A stretch of DNA of 64,000 bases, from the NCBI GenBank assembly GCA_019914945.1, contig CM034102.1, positions 3,833,501 to 3,897,500 on the forward strand. The letters run 5' to 3'. Origin of the DNA: Typha latifolia. Taxonomy: Eukaryota > Streptophyta > Magnoliopsida > Poales > Typhaceae. The notes beneath the pieces are model-generated. The model saw only the letters and a list, made by a program, of their open reading frames with translations. It did not search any database and had not been told where the DNA came from. Position numbers and translations under genes: made by a program. Positions 1-12,729 of this stretch are shown piece after piece (positions within the stretch are counted from its first letter, which is position 1; the number at the start of each line of letters is the position of its first letter).

Positions 1-877
<877 letters not shown>

Positions 878-915
878 TTAGAGCCTGTTGATTTGGAGGA
901 TGGAGAATAGAAGGG

Positions 916-923
916 CTTAAATA
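916..923 (-). promoter_or_regulatory. TATA box of the phytoglobin gene
   Basis: On the minus strand the bases read TATTTAAG, about 65 bp upstream of the phytoglobin ATG, a normal place for a plant TATA box with a short leader. It is the best match in the first 100 bp upstream. Confidence 0.55.
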
Positions 924-1739
924 GGCAAGGATTTGGAACATAGAATCACTAGCAAAATATATAATAGTAATGTCAAAGTTGGAAGAATAGGACTGGAGAC
1001 GTGCACTCCAGAACCCATCTTAGTTTGCTAGATGAGCCCAAAACCATGTGCAGTATCTGGGTTATGCCGTGAACAAAAGCATATATCAATGTCAAAGTCG
1101 TGCAATCTCTTAGAATGCATAACCATTCGAGAAAGAGTGGTCACTACTCGTAAAGAAGGAAGCCACAAGCATTGCATTATGTATGGATTCTGTAATATTC
1201 TAAACAAGTGGAGTCAGTTTATTTTAGAAGCTCCGAGCTGTTTGATCTTAGTTGAATTGATAAAAAGAAAAAGATGTACAAGTTACAGCATCAGACTAGC
1301 ATAGCAAGTGCATCGCCATGCACGATCTTCCTACCTTTTAGATTTAATAATATTCATTGGTGATCAGGACTAGCAAGAACCTCGAGATTACTCTGCTCAT
1401 GACTGTAACATAGATCAGGATCATGATTTTTTTTTTCTTGTGGGGAGAATTATAAGTGAGATAGTTAACTCTTTAACGATCATTCCGGAAGTCGGATAAT
1501 TCCCACTTGGACCCTTCGTGCAGACATTACTCGCCTAACTCCTATCAAAATAATTAATTAAGCCACATCTTGCCATAAGCACATAGACTCTAGATTCCAG
1601 ATTGCCAATGCATGGCATTACCTCTTACCAGCTACCAATTCTAAGTACACAGCTCAGAATGAATTAAAGATCAGTCAGTGGCATTCCTGAAACAATAGTA
1701 GTATCAAACGAATATAATCCTCTCAACTTTGCATGATGG

Positions 1740-1784
1740 TAGGATTAACATTAGGAATGCTGTTAATTCCTAATGTTGCTCCTA
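1740..1784. repeat. Inverted repeat / hairpin
   Basis: Arms of 19 bp (1740-1758 and 1766-1784) pair with two mismatches around a 7-base loop. The inner 12 bp, AACATTAGGAAT and its complement, are perfect. The origin is unknown; it lies just upstream of the CT microsatellite. Confidence 0.7.
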
Positions 1785-1796
1785 CGACCAATATAG

Positions 1797-1800
<4 letters not shown>

Positions 1801-1853
<53 letters not shown>
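1801..1853. repeat. (CT)n microsatellite
   Basis: About 25 uninterrupted CT units. It lies in intergenic DNA roughly 1 kb upstream of the MIZ1-like gene. Confidence 0.95.
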
Positions 1854-1856
<3 letters not shown>

Positions 1857-2234
1857 ATACATTCGGTACCGGTTTTCAGTAAGCGAGGCTAAAAAGTCAT
1901 AACGAAGTAGTTAGGTTCACAGACATTTCATTTTCTTTGTCAAATTGAATATGAAAGGTAAACCATTCACGAGAGATTGCGTTCAAATCTATCATATTTG
2001 AATCAAAATGATAAATAAAAATACAAAATTTAAATCTCTCTCTCCAATCCATGTAAATTTATATTTTGTCACAAAGTATAGTTAAAGCCCAGATAATTTT
2101 TTCTTTCTCTTAGAAAGAGGATTCAAATCTGATATATTTGATTCAAAATTACAGGAGAGTTTACTTTGAACATGTAGCTTGAAGATAACATAGTTTATTT
2201 AGTCACTTCGCCACCATCCGCTTCGCTGCCGCCG

Positions 2235-2400
2235 CCTCTAATAAAGCTCGGGCTCGGCTCAGGCTCAGTTTGAGCTCGGTCTAACTCGACTCGAGTTAAA
2301 CTGAGCCGAGCCTAAGCCTAAATTTAAAGCTCGAAATTAATTTTGAGCCGAGTCCGAGCTCGAACTGGCTTGCTCAGGAGGCTCTGCTCGTTTACTCCCT
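2235..2400. repeat. GCTCGGCTC-type degenerate repeat block
   Basis: Dense variants of GAGCTCGGGCTCGGCTC and their complements. One stretch near 2245-2275 is mirrored by GTTAAACTGAGCCGAGCC near 2294-2311. Similar but weaker blocks occur near 35870-36340 and 53040-53135. Such strings are common in plant intergenic repeats, perhaps ends of old retroelements; no protein domain is attached here. Confidence 0.5.
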
Positions 2401-2821
2401 AGGTCAATCTAGGGCTAAACTTGATTAATTTTATAAATGATTTTTTGTCATGATTCTTCTAAAGCTTGCATGTGACAAATGGGTTACATATGGACTGAGA
2501 TCTCTGTGATAGATGAGACCCAGTGGGCCCTTCTGTTATATACTTATTTAAGGCCGGGGGTACTTATCATGTGATCTGCACCGCCTTTAAACGTATCAAC
2601 ACGAGTAAATTTTCTTTCGCCGCCCAAATGATAAATATTATTAGGACGAGACAAGTATTATCTTCATATTAATCCATTATTATTCGGAAAAACTAGGATT
2701 AGTTAGTTAGTTAGCAGGATAGTAGCAAACAAGCATAAGATACGTTATCAGACTCCTATATTCTCTCCCTTGCTACGTCACCAATTTTGGGGTTTCTTCA
2801 CCATTCGCACTTCACGTACGT

Positions 2822-3493
2822 ATGGTCATGGCCGCCAGGACACTACCCAAGCGACGAGAAGAAGGAGGAGGAGACGAGGACGATCACGTGACGGAGGGTT
2901 GGTGGAGCCAACTCCGTTGGCTCATGGGCCTAGTGCTCCTCCCGTGCCGGCCCATCACCTTCCCGGCCGTCCTCTCGCCACGTGCCGCCGAGGCCTCCTC
3001 CGTTACGGGCACCCTCCTCTTCCCCCACGACGGCGCCCACCTCAAGCTCACCACCACCCTCTGCCTCCAAGAACTGGGGCCGTCGGGCCCCACGCTCCTC
3101 CTCCTCGACCTCCCCGTGGGCGCCCGCGAGCTCTCCCTCGCGGGTCGGATCGCGCTCGAGTGCGACCGGGATCCGGCCCGGTCGAGTGGGGGCCCACTTC
3201 TTTCGGAGCCCATCTGGAGGGTGTACTGCAACGGGAGGAGGGCGGGGTTCGGGTGCAGGAGGGAGGCGGCCACGGAGGCGGAGGAGTGGGCCCTACGGGC
3301 TGTGCGGGCGGTGTCGGCCGGGGCGGGGAAGCTTACGGCGAAGGTAGGAGTGGGTGGGAGTGGGGTGGTGTTTGCTTACTTTAGGGGGAGGTTTGAGAGG
3401 GTGGTGGGCTCCGCCGACTCGGAGACGTTTCATCTGGTGCAGCTCACCGGGTGGCTGGGCTACGACCTCAGCCTCTTCTTCCTCCGGCTATGA
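2822..3493 (+). CDS. MIZU-KUSSEI1-like protein (DUF617 family)
   Basis: Intronless 223-residue protein of the plant-specific MIZ1/DUF617 family. Arabidopsis MIZ1 is needed for root hydrotropism, but the role of this paralogue is unknown. Family hallmarks are in order: a TGTLLFP start to the domain near residue 62, LLLLDLPVG near 94, WRVYCNGRRAGFGCRRE near 130-147, the AVSAGAG segment near 162, FERVVGSADSETFHLVQL near 188-205, and the closing GYDLSLFFLRL. The reading frame is very GC-rich, unlike the flanks, as is common for single-exon monocot genes. The start could be codon 1 or Met3 (2828); both leave the domain intact. Overlapping frames in the same stretch are GC-driven shadows. Length is normal for the family. 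Confidence 0.9.
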   Translation: MVMAARTLPKRREEGGGDEDDHVTEGWWSQLRWLMGLVLLPCRPITFPAVLSPRAAEASSVTGTLLFPHDGAHLKLTTTLCLQELGPSGPTLLLLDLPVGARELSLAGRIALECDRDPARSSGGPLLSEPIWRVYCNGRRAGFGCRREAATEAEEWALRAVRAVSAGAGKLTAKVGVGGSGVVFAYFRGRFERVVGSADSETFHLVQLTGWLGYDLSLFFLRL

Positions 3494-3973
3494 TTGACTT
3501 CAGTGAAAGTGCAGTCTTATCTTTCATCTCTCCCCACGTAGAGAGAGTACCGGCTGTCAGAAAAACGAACAAGTTGTGAGGGTAGTTCTGCTCTTATTCA
3601 TTTTTCATTTGGAACTTAATCTTGTACCATTAAGAGGTAAGAGTGTCTAAATTTTTATCATTAACGTTCATAGTGCAAATATATGTTAGCTAGTTTCTTT
3701 TACACTCTATTAGTAGGGTGCTTATGGATTAAGGTTGTGGCCCTATCATTAAGCTCATGCAAAAGTCCTGGATAAACAAATATGTCGACAAGTAGACCTC
3801 TTCTTCCACCATACATACACATATTCTGGAGATGAACTATACTATATTCATGCAATATTTTGTCATTCTCATGTATCCATCCTCTGTACAAGCTAGATGA
3901 AAACCACACACAAGAAGAAAAATTGAAGATGGAGGGCAGTCTTTTTGTGCAAACAAGCACTAGAAGATGTTAT
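3494..3973. other. Convergent intergenic space
   Basis: Lies between two convergent stop codons and so should contain both 3'UTRs. An 86-codon minus-strand ORF here shows no domain. Nothing else is recognisable. Confidence 0.6.
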
Positions 3974-6900
3974 TTATAAGAACTCTGCCGACTCTCTTGG
4001 TACCAAGTATCTGAATGTGAAGTTGTGAGGTATCCATTCGATGAGCTTGCGAGATCTGCCTTCCTGGCATTTATACATGGCTATCCGTAGAGTCACGGGA
4101 AGATAGCGCTCGATCATATTCAACGATTCCTGCAAACTTAAATTGGCAGCTTTTGTGTAGGATTCTATAATCTTTGGTAAAAGAATTTTCTGCTCTTTAT
4201 GTATTCTGATGTTGGCTCGAATGTGCTCTTCTTTTGCTGATTCCAGCTGCTGGTACAATCTCTTGGGATTATATATCCTCACCTAATTCGCCATAACGAT
4301 ATCCATAGGTAAGAGGATTGCAAATAAAAAATGACCTCTCCCTCTGAGTAGCTCCCTGAGCAGTTCAAACTTTTTTAATGCTTACCGCAGGATCTGAGTA
4401 GCTCCCTGAACAGAGTGCAAAATGTAGTAGTGGTTCAGGGTGCTCGATGGCGTAATCCTGGCACTCATCTCTATCTTTGGATTGAAATCTTGAGTAGAGT
4501 AATAGCCGAAGCCACTGCAAGTTATTTAAAAAAAAAATCCAGAAATAATTTTCATCTAGCATTACAGGGATACATCAGAGCTTAATCACATCGGTGATGC
4601 AGATCAAGTGACAAATAATTTATATGTGATTCGCACAGAGAAATTAACAAAGGGAAATCGAAAAAAAAATTTGTAATATATTCACTATTATAATCAGATA
4701 ACATACAAAGCTGCTGGAATTTTCAGGTAACCTTGTATATTTTCATGATGCTGCTGGAATTATAATCAGATAACCTTGTCAATTTTAAGGTTGTCTACAA
4801 TGAAATAAAAAAGCGTAAGGAGAACTAAATGCTCTTGCATGACTATTGCATGGTAGTAAGAAATATATAATCACACCTGTCCAGGAGGATGTATACAGCA
4901 TCTCAAGATTGGACCTTGTATCATCTCTGCATTTACACTCCTACCATTGATAATATATGTGATCTGTGGGGGAAGAAAGGAAGATTCTGTCAAACTAACT
5001 GAATATAACCACCGGATAGAAAAGAAAATGAAACATCCTAATGTTTGATTTCACCTTGGTGAGCAACAATATCCGTTTCGTACTACTTTGTGGAATGCCA
5101 TATTCTAAATGTGCCTGAGAGGCAATAATGAGATGATGAGACTTTATTCTGCATGTCAGAGAAAAAAAAAACAAATAGGAAAGAACAATTAAATAATGGT
5201 TACATGCATCATCATGGCATTGTGTATGTTGATCCAGAAAGCAAGCTTCTCTTCATTCTTCATTTCACTAGGATTAACTGCTTCCAGCTTATCAACTAGT
5301 GACCTGTAACAAAAGTAACAACTTTCTGTTTGCAAATAACCTTGTCAAAGGAAAGAAATGAACAAATTGGACCTGCGAGCAGTTTGATCGCTCAATTAGG
5401 TCATACTTCCCCACACATATGTATTGTCTCACTCAAATATTTCAGAAAGATAGGTGATAATTTGGGAACATAGCAGTTCATTTAAGGGGTAGACACATAT
5501 TTCCAAAGAAAAATGAAATTGACAAATAGCAAGAGGAATATATTTACTCACTTATAGTTGTGCAGCATAGTTTCAACATCACTGAACCTCTTAGATTCTT
5601 TACAAATAGCAGAAACTTCCATCATTGTGTGATAAGGTCCACTGAAGTCAATTAATCCATCAGCCTGGAAAGTATTATCGATCTGTCTCCCAAGAGTAGA
5701 TCCTCTTTTATAGCTGGGGCTCCATAAATCCCCAGCATAGTGTGAAGAACATGCACTAACTGATGAGAAGGATGAACTGGGAGAAGAAGACTTGAGACCA
5801 TGATATACCAGAGGACTATCTTTGAGTCTACAATATATGGCAGCCATGCATCTGACCATATCTTCAGATAGTTTGCTAGGTGTCTCAGGAATGTGATCAG
5901 CAATTCTGGTGCCAAGATGTTCTGCTAAGCTTACTATTCCTTGTGAATCAACAATCCTCCCATCCTGTTAAATTATCAAGAAAAAAAATATGAGTAGAGT
6001 GGATTAAAGGGAATCAAAATTAATAAGATAGTCTGTAAAGTGTAAACAAAGAGACAAGAAATTCAGAGCATGTACAAAAATAGTATTTCAGCTACCTCTA
6101 GAAATGACAATGGCAGTGTATGGCATGCCTTAAGGGCTCTAGATAGATTTTTCGCTGAAGGTGATAATCTAGCTGAACATACTGATCGTTGCAAGAGCGA
6201 GGAATGGCTGCGATTAACTCCAAGACTGTGCTTGTCCTGACACAGAACACCAGAATTGTCGCTCTGAAAACTTGTGGCCGACTTACGTGGTAGGATTATC
6301 CTACTAGACTGAACTGATAGATTCTGTTTTCGGGGTGAGAAATCAAGTGTCGATGACTCTGTAAGCTTTTCTGAGAGCGAGCTCATTGGTTTCTTATTGT
6401 CATTCATATCAGCAGCAGGAGATAAATGGGTTATTTGCTGTTCAAAAGCTTTCCGGTAGAGTGACAGCAGATGTTGTTCCAAGTACATCACCTCTAACTC
6501 TAATATTGCGATCTCCTTTATTAGCTTCTTGGTAGGCTGAACCATATAGAAAGTAGGCATATCAGCCAATCCAAGGATAACAATCTAATATCAGGTAAAT
6601 TTTAAATTAAAAATGCAGACTCAAATAATAAGGAGAAGTATATTTACTATCATAATTTTTAAACAAAGAATACAGCAACAATGGAGCATTATGAGAGAAG
6701 AAAAAGAAGAAATTAGTTACCTTCGGGATGGAACTATCATTGGAAAAAGAAGAACAAGACTTATGACCTAATCCTTTTTCAAGAGCATGCCGTACCGCAA
6801 ACTGATCTTGTAGCCGTTTCTCAAGTTGCTGAATCTGCATCAATTGAGATAAAAAGTACATTCTAATCAAAGAATTGGAGCATTTTACACATTTTCACGT

Positions 6901-8427
6901 AACTTTGTTACTACCACCTACACAAGTACAAGAATGTAAAATAATCAGGAGGTACTAATCAGAAATTCAGGTTCCTCTTCATTTTTCAAATGCACAGAGG
7001 TTGAGCCTCATCAGAAGATACCCTTAGGGTCAAGATAGAATTCCAATTAACAAGCCAGCTAAATTTTCTTTTTCTGTACTTGGAATAGTTCTTATATGTG
7101 AGCACTGTATTGCTACCTTGTCTTCCGCAGAGCATTGAGCACCATGTTTCATTGTAAATCTTTTGGACCCTGATGCAGATACTGTATTCTAGCCGTTATC
7201 CTGAAATCTCATCTCTTATTATATGATTTTTCTGATTATACTTCACAGATCTTTTGCTGCCGCAAGCACTAGGCATCTGCCTAACAAATTCCTGCTGCCT
7301 GTCTACTTTTCGCAGTTTATAAAACTTTTCTATTAATTCAATCTTCCATTATAGTTTTAGATCAGGGGGTCACCCAGTTCTGACACACTACCATGATAGC
7401 ATTGCACAGCAACAATTAGTCCTTTTATGCAGTATACTGCAGATGCATGATGAACTGCATTATGGACCTAAATACTCTGTGTGTTACCACGTCAACTTTT
7501 GCAGGTATGCGTTTGAAGTAAATCTCATATCAAATAAATGCTTACTTTACCTCAGAGTAGTATATCAAATAAGCAGGCCCATAGTCGATATCACCCATAA
7601 GTTCTTACAACTGATAGTTCAGTATTATGAGATGTTTGACAACTTATTTAGATATGGCATGTTCGATAGCCATATTTCCCAGCTTAGAGAAGAAATTTCA
7701 GTAGGCAACTGATTGCCCATATTATCTCTTCAGAAGAACTTAAAACTGTCATAATCATGTAGTCAGATAGGATTTCACTAATGCTATATAATTTTCTTTG
7801 TTTACCTCTTGCTTTAAAGAGCTTGGGACCCCTGTGGAAACTAATTGTCCATCTTCTTTTATGCCACCTTCACCCTTGTCTTCTCCAACATCCTTGCAAA
7901 ACAAAACCAAATCTATGATGAACAACTTTCTATATTCTTGGCCTACAAGAACTAGGAAGGACCCCTCAAGCAATTGAACTAAAATTGCTAGAAAATAAAG
8001 CTATAATGACTGCTTAAAAACTAATGCCAAAAGGATAACAAAATGGAGCATTAGTTTCCACGCAAAGAATAAAACTTACTTGATCTACTATTAACTAACA
8101 CAAGAAGATGCAGGATTCAGGAAAAAGAGAAGAAAAATATATTACCTGCTTGAGATAATGGAAAGACTTGAGAGTTGAGCACAACTTTTCTTTTCTCAGT
8201 CTATTGTCACAATCACTGTCATCACATACAACCAACGTCAAGAAAGATCGGAAGAATATAACCTTCCTATAGCAGCATTTAATCTCTCTTTAAAATCAAA
8301 ATCAAGTACTGAATCAACTAAGAGAAGAACAAAATTGCGACCTCTTTAAGCGTTTGTGCACGGAAGAGATTACTGTAGTCGAGTCCATTTGTTGCAGAGA
8401 AGAATCTTCACATATCTCTACCTGCAT
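3974..8427 (-). CDS. Ternary-complex-factor MIP1 leucine zipper plus DUF547 protein
   Basis: Eleven exons join without a break into 626 aa: 8342-8427, 8146-8200, 7806-7892, 6721-6834, 6096-6536, 5552-5964, 5204-5303, 5055-5114, 4877-4963, 4386-4514, 3974-4282. An N-terminal coiled coil is split between exons: IQQLEKRLQDQFAVRHALEK, then KKLIKEIAILELEVMYLEQH with LLSLYRKAFEQQ. This is the MIP1 leucine-zipper signature. A Ser-rich linker follows. The C-terminal third is DUF547, with EEKLAFWINIHNAMMMHAHL, LRCCIHPPGQ, HFALCSGSYSDPAV and a final IEWIPHNFTFRYL. The DUF547 block has papain-like Cys/His character in the family, but its activity is unknown. MIP1 in Antirrhinum was reported to bridge MADS proteins; no such role can be read here. 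The start Met in exon 1 is the least certain part. Confidence 0.9.
4343..4413. repeat. 21-bp duplication across an exon-intron border
   Basis: TCTGAGTAGCTCCCTGA followed by RCAG occurs at 4343-4363 inside the last intron of the DUF547 gene and again at 4393-4413 inside the coding exon, 50 bp apart. The copies differ at one base. Confidence 0.8.
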
Positions 8428-10939
8428 TTTGCAGTTGCAACTCACTTCCAATCCAATCCAATCCAATCCAATCCTATGAAGAACTTAAGGACCTCATGAA
8501 GCTTCCTGACCATGGGATGTAAATAACACTCAAAAGACCTTAAAGAGATGATGGAATAAAACATAAAAGAAAGTTAGCAGGTGACAAAGTAAAAGGTAGT
8601 AGTTACCACTCCAATAGTTGTTGAACAGATCAACTAAATTCGATTCTACAAAAGGCCTTATTGCTTGAAGGTGATCTTTCCTTGGAACTTGGTTCGTCAA
8701 AATAGCCACCACCCAATGCAACTGAGGGCTTAACTGTGACTCATTTTATAGGAATCCCAGTGTCCATTTGACCACTACATCTTCTAGGAAACAAAATAAT
8801 AATTAATTACTATGATCGGTGACCACATAATAGCTCCAATATGCAATAAACTTTCTAGTAAGAATACCTGCTTCTTTTTCAACTATAAGAATATACTAAG
8901 TCCAGTTGCACATGTGGTTGTTTGGAGACATCTCTATTTTGTATTACAGAATTAATTAACTAGATAAAATGCATGTGATTTGGCTTTCTTTTGCATGATT
9001 TCTTCCTCCATACAGCTGAAGTCAGTGTGTCAGGCTAGTGGACACAATGCTGCATGCAGGCTGCAGCTGAGGCTTGTTTATCTCAGTACTCATTGATTGG
9101 GTTTTGTCTTTTAACCAAGGTCACACTCTGCAGTTTGACATCTCCTGAGGAAAAAGCCTGTGTTTTATCTGAAATATAGTAATCATGTGAGCAAGAACTA
9201 TTGCCTATCTCTCTGCCCGAAACTTAATCTTATAACGGGAAAAATATATTTTACTCCTTGTGGTTAGTTTAAAATTTAAAGTCTCTTTTAGATCTTTGAT
9301 TTGTCTACTTTTCTCATAGTTTTAACCTATCATTTCTTCCATCTCAAATCTCTCTCAATTTTATAGTTTGGGTATTACAAATCTCCCCGAAAAAAAATGG
9401 AAGATAAAAGGTAAAAAGGATAAAAGCTTAATTGTTTTGATGAAGAATTATCTTTACCATTAGCTTTGGGCAGAAAAACTAAAAACTGTATATAAATATA
9501 AATAAAATAAAAAAACTACAACAGGACTAAGTGACACAAACAATAAATTCAGATGACTATGCTCTAAAATTTAGCCTAACCACAGAGATGTAAATTATAA
9601 TTGTACCCTTTTACCATTAATCACCATTGTCCTACTACAGTTTTCATAAGACCTTGCATGATCCAATTGCACTAAGCCATTAATCAATCTATTCTTACCC
9701 AAACATTTTTTTAATTATACTTTCCGGGTATCAAATACTCCCATTATTTTGATATATATATATATATGTAAAGGTACATGGGACCTATAAAATTACCATG
9801 TTGCATTCAATTATGGATAAATAAGGAACTAAGATGCTTTAGTAAAGCAGCTTCTAAAGGATAACTAAGATGCTCAGATTGTCCTGTATGGGATTGGGAA
9901 GTTCTGTTTGTCTCAGAATCCACTACTTAATATGATTTTGTCTGCTTGAATCTTTAGTGAACCCTTCCAAAACAACACCACCCTACCTGTTTCCTTCCAG
10001 TGAGAAGAACGCATCTGTAATGCTTTTGGAGAAGAAAAATAGAACAGCCTAACCCAGCTATAAACCTGTGTCTTTTTGTGAGCATTATAGCTGAAACAAG
10101 TGCTTTGCAAGCATTCATAATAATTGTTTTGGCTGGAATTATTTTTCTTTATAAACTTGAATTACATTCATGGCCACAACTCCGTTCCAAGTTGTGAGAT
10201 TCTTGAGCATTAATGACACCTTAAAATACGTGACACCAAGATAACCTTCAAGATTTATTAGTTAACCAAGTAGGATAAAGATATTATTACACGACAGACA
10301 TGCTCGAGGTTTCATGTGCTCCGAGAGCACCCAAATACCCAATGGCCTTCGTCTACTGTGTAGGAGAACTCACCTTTGAGATTAAGATCCAGAAAGATGC
10401 CATTGGCCATAGAGCTGTCTGAGAATAATTAATCCTAGTCCTTCGGTTTTATTCAGAAGGTCAAATGGCTGCAGGATTCATAACATACATTGGCTTTGCT
10501 GTTCATTTAGAATAATCTATGCAATTAGAAGTGATACACTTTCTTGGAACAATTAGCTACGCACTTGTTAGATAACAACAAGTTAATCTCGTCGTTCTTG
10601 TTAAGATACTCCTATGTGCATGCGTAGATGTGCTACGTGTATCATTTGTCAGATCTAGAAACACAAAAGGCTAGAAGCAATTTAGTCTAAACTATGCTTA
10701 CGTTCTGACAATACTTAGTACTTCAAGAAATGCAGTTTTACACAGATTTGCTAGTGACCGTAAGAAAATTAGAAAGCTCTAAATATATAGTAGACTTCTT
10801 TGCGAATTAGACCCACAAAAAGTTCCGAACTAATTCGTAGGGTAGAAGACCAGTACATCGTTATCGAGAAGAGCAAACGAGGTCAGCGGGAATCAGGGTC
10901 TCGTATCTCGAGGTCTACAGCTCCTCGGATGTATGTCTG

Positions 10940-10970
10940 AAACACACACACACACACACACACACACACG

Positions 10971-11024
<54 letters not shown>
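10940..11024. repeat. Compound (CA)n-(GA)n microsatellite
   Basis: About 15 CA units followed, after a short GGG break, by about 27 GA units. The apparent ORF across it (10893-11153, minus strand) is only Ser-Leu and Cys-Val dipeptide runs from the repeat, not a gene. Confidence 0.95.
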
Positions 11025-11027
<3 letters not shown>

Positions 11028-11811
11028 AACGTTATCATCTGCTTCCATAGTTGAATAAAACTTGTCTTGACGTGTGAGATTTTTGGAGACGCCTCTCCAT
11101 TGTCTTGTCTTTTGCTCCAAGAGATTACTTCCCTCCTGAGGAAAATTTTCCATTATGCAATACTCTGTTTCCTCTGCCGAAATGAAAACAGAGGGGTTTG
11201 GGAAAGTTAGCTCCTTCAGGGCTAGAATGAGCTAGTGTAGACTGTAATTACACCAAGATGAACAGTATGTAAAATTGTTGTACTGCATTTTTATGTCTAC
11301 AAGTTTCTCATTTGGCTTTTCTGACGAAGATAGTGGCCAAAATATAGTCTTTGAATATAATTTCATAATTCGATTCTTTGAGACTGGCGGCCAACCATCA
11401 GAAACTTGAAAGAGGTGTTAGAATTAAAGCTTTGAGATGGTATTAGGTGAAGACTTGCTCTGATATCTTTAAAGCCATCATATAAAGCATATAGTCTTCG
11501 TATTCAAACATAGTGTTCTTTTTTTTCATATTCTGACATGAAATGTGTATTGCTGTGATCTTTAATCTCTTATACAGTTCTACCTCTTGCTTACTTTCAC
11601 ACGAAAATATCTAAGGATATGGAATGTGGTACCTTGCCTAGCACTCATACTCCATTTACTTTCGATGCTATGAAATTCTTATTCAAGCCAAAGTAATGCT
11701 ACAGATATTAAAATAGAATGTGGGAAGACGTGTGCTTGAAGGTTGTTAACGAAAATAGTTGCTAGTTGAATTTCACAAAAGAGAGAAGACAAAAGAATTC
11801 AAGATATTGGG

Positions 11812-11814
<3 letters not shown>

Positions 11815-11854
<40 letters not shown>
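11815..11854. repeat. (AT)n microsatellite
   Basis: About 19 AT units in intergenic DNA. Confidence 0.95.
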
Positions 11855-11857
<3 letters not shown>

Positions 11858-12729
11858 GGTAGGTCTATGCAAATTTCCTAACTCAACCTCCCAAATGAAA
11901 AGGAAAAAATGAATCTTAAAATTGAAATTGAATACAGAGGTGACTCTAAACAGGGGCATTTGCACTAAAAAGTGCCTGAATTTTCAAAATAATAATATCG
12001 AAATTCTCATGTGCACCACACTCCCATCGTAAAAAAATATATACATCTAGTACAAAAAATAAACACACTTCGCTTCTAAGAGTCCAATAGTATAATTATA
12101 AAAAAAAAATTTAATAGTGAAATGCCCCTGCTAAACATGCTTCCAAATCTAAATAGATCAAAAGTCAACAAGAATGTCTACTTCCAAAGTCAAAAGCAAA
12201 GCCTGAACAATTTAAACTCATCTTAAAATCAAATACCGAAGTTATAAGTAAACATACTTCAAACAAAATCAACAAAGAAGAAAAACATGACCAATCTCAA
12301 AACAAAAAAACAAAACTTGCCCATAAAGACGGAAGAGGTATAAAACACTCAAAAGCCACAATTGCTCAGTAATTTATTGGCATAAATATTGTATTGTTAG
12401 TTTTAAATTCCAAAACACATCCCGCCTTTTATATACCTGGTCCACACACGGCGTCCAAAATTGGCAGGCGCCCTTAACTGCAGGAAAACCTCCTCAAGTT
12501 CCGAAGGATCCTCTAGCAAAATCAGGAACGAGCTTTACAGAACCTATGAACAACAAGTGGAGGTTTGTCATATACAAAAAGAAAGACATTTCTTCTCCCA
12601 CGCTCTAACTCCAGGCTTAGAATTGCCAAAAAATACTAGCAGACACAGCAGGGAGTATATTCTCTGTATTTGCAGCTGCTCAAGTTAAAGCTGTACAGTT
12701 GCTAAGTGATGCAACACAATGAGCAGGTT

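Larger units (their letters stand above)
8428..12729. other. Gene-poor stretch with microsatellites
   Basis: Presumed 5'UTR and promoter of the DUF547 gene at the left end and the ARIADNE 3'UTR at the right end. A short TCCAA pentamer run lies at 8450-8474. All ORFs are short and show no domain. AT content is high and in-frame stops are frequent. I see no RNA gene. Confidence 0.5.

Noticed and set aside
1032..1304. 90-codon ORF upstream of the phytoglobin gene
   Set aside because: No motif, AT-rich, and within the phytoglobin promoter region.
2770..3384. Long Arg/Pro-rich ORFs overlapping the MIZ1-like gene
   Set aside because: GC-driven shadows in other frames; only the 2822-3493 frame has family motifs.
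10893..11153. ORF of Ser-Leu and Cys-Val dipeptides
   Set aside because: It is the direct translation of the CA/GA microsatellite; no flanking domain or splice partner supports a gene.
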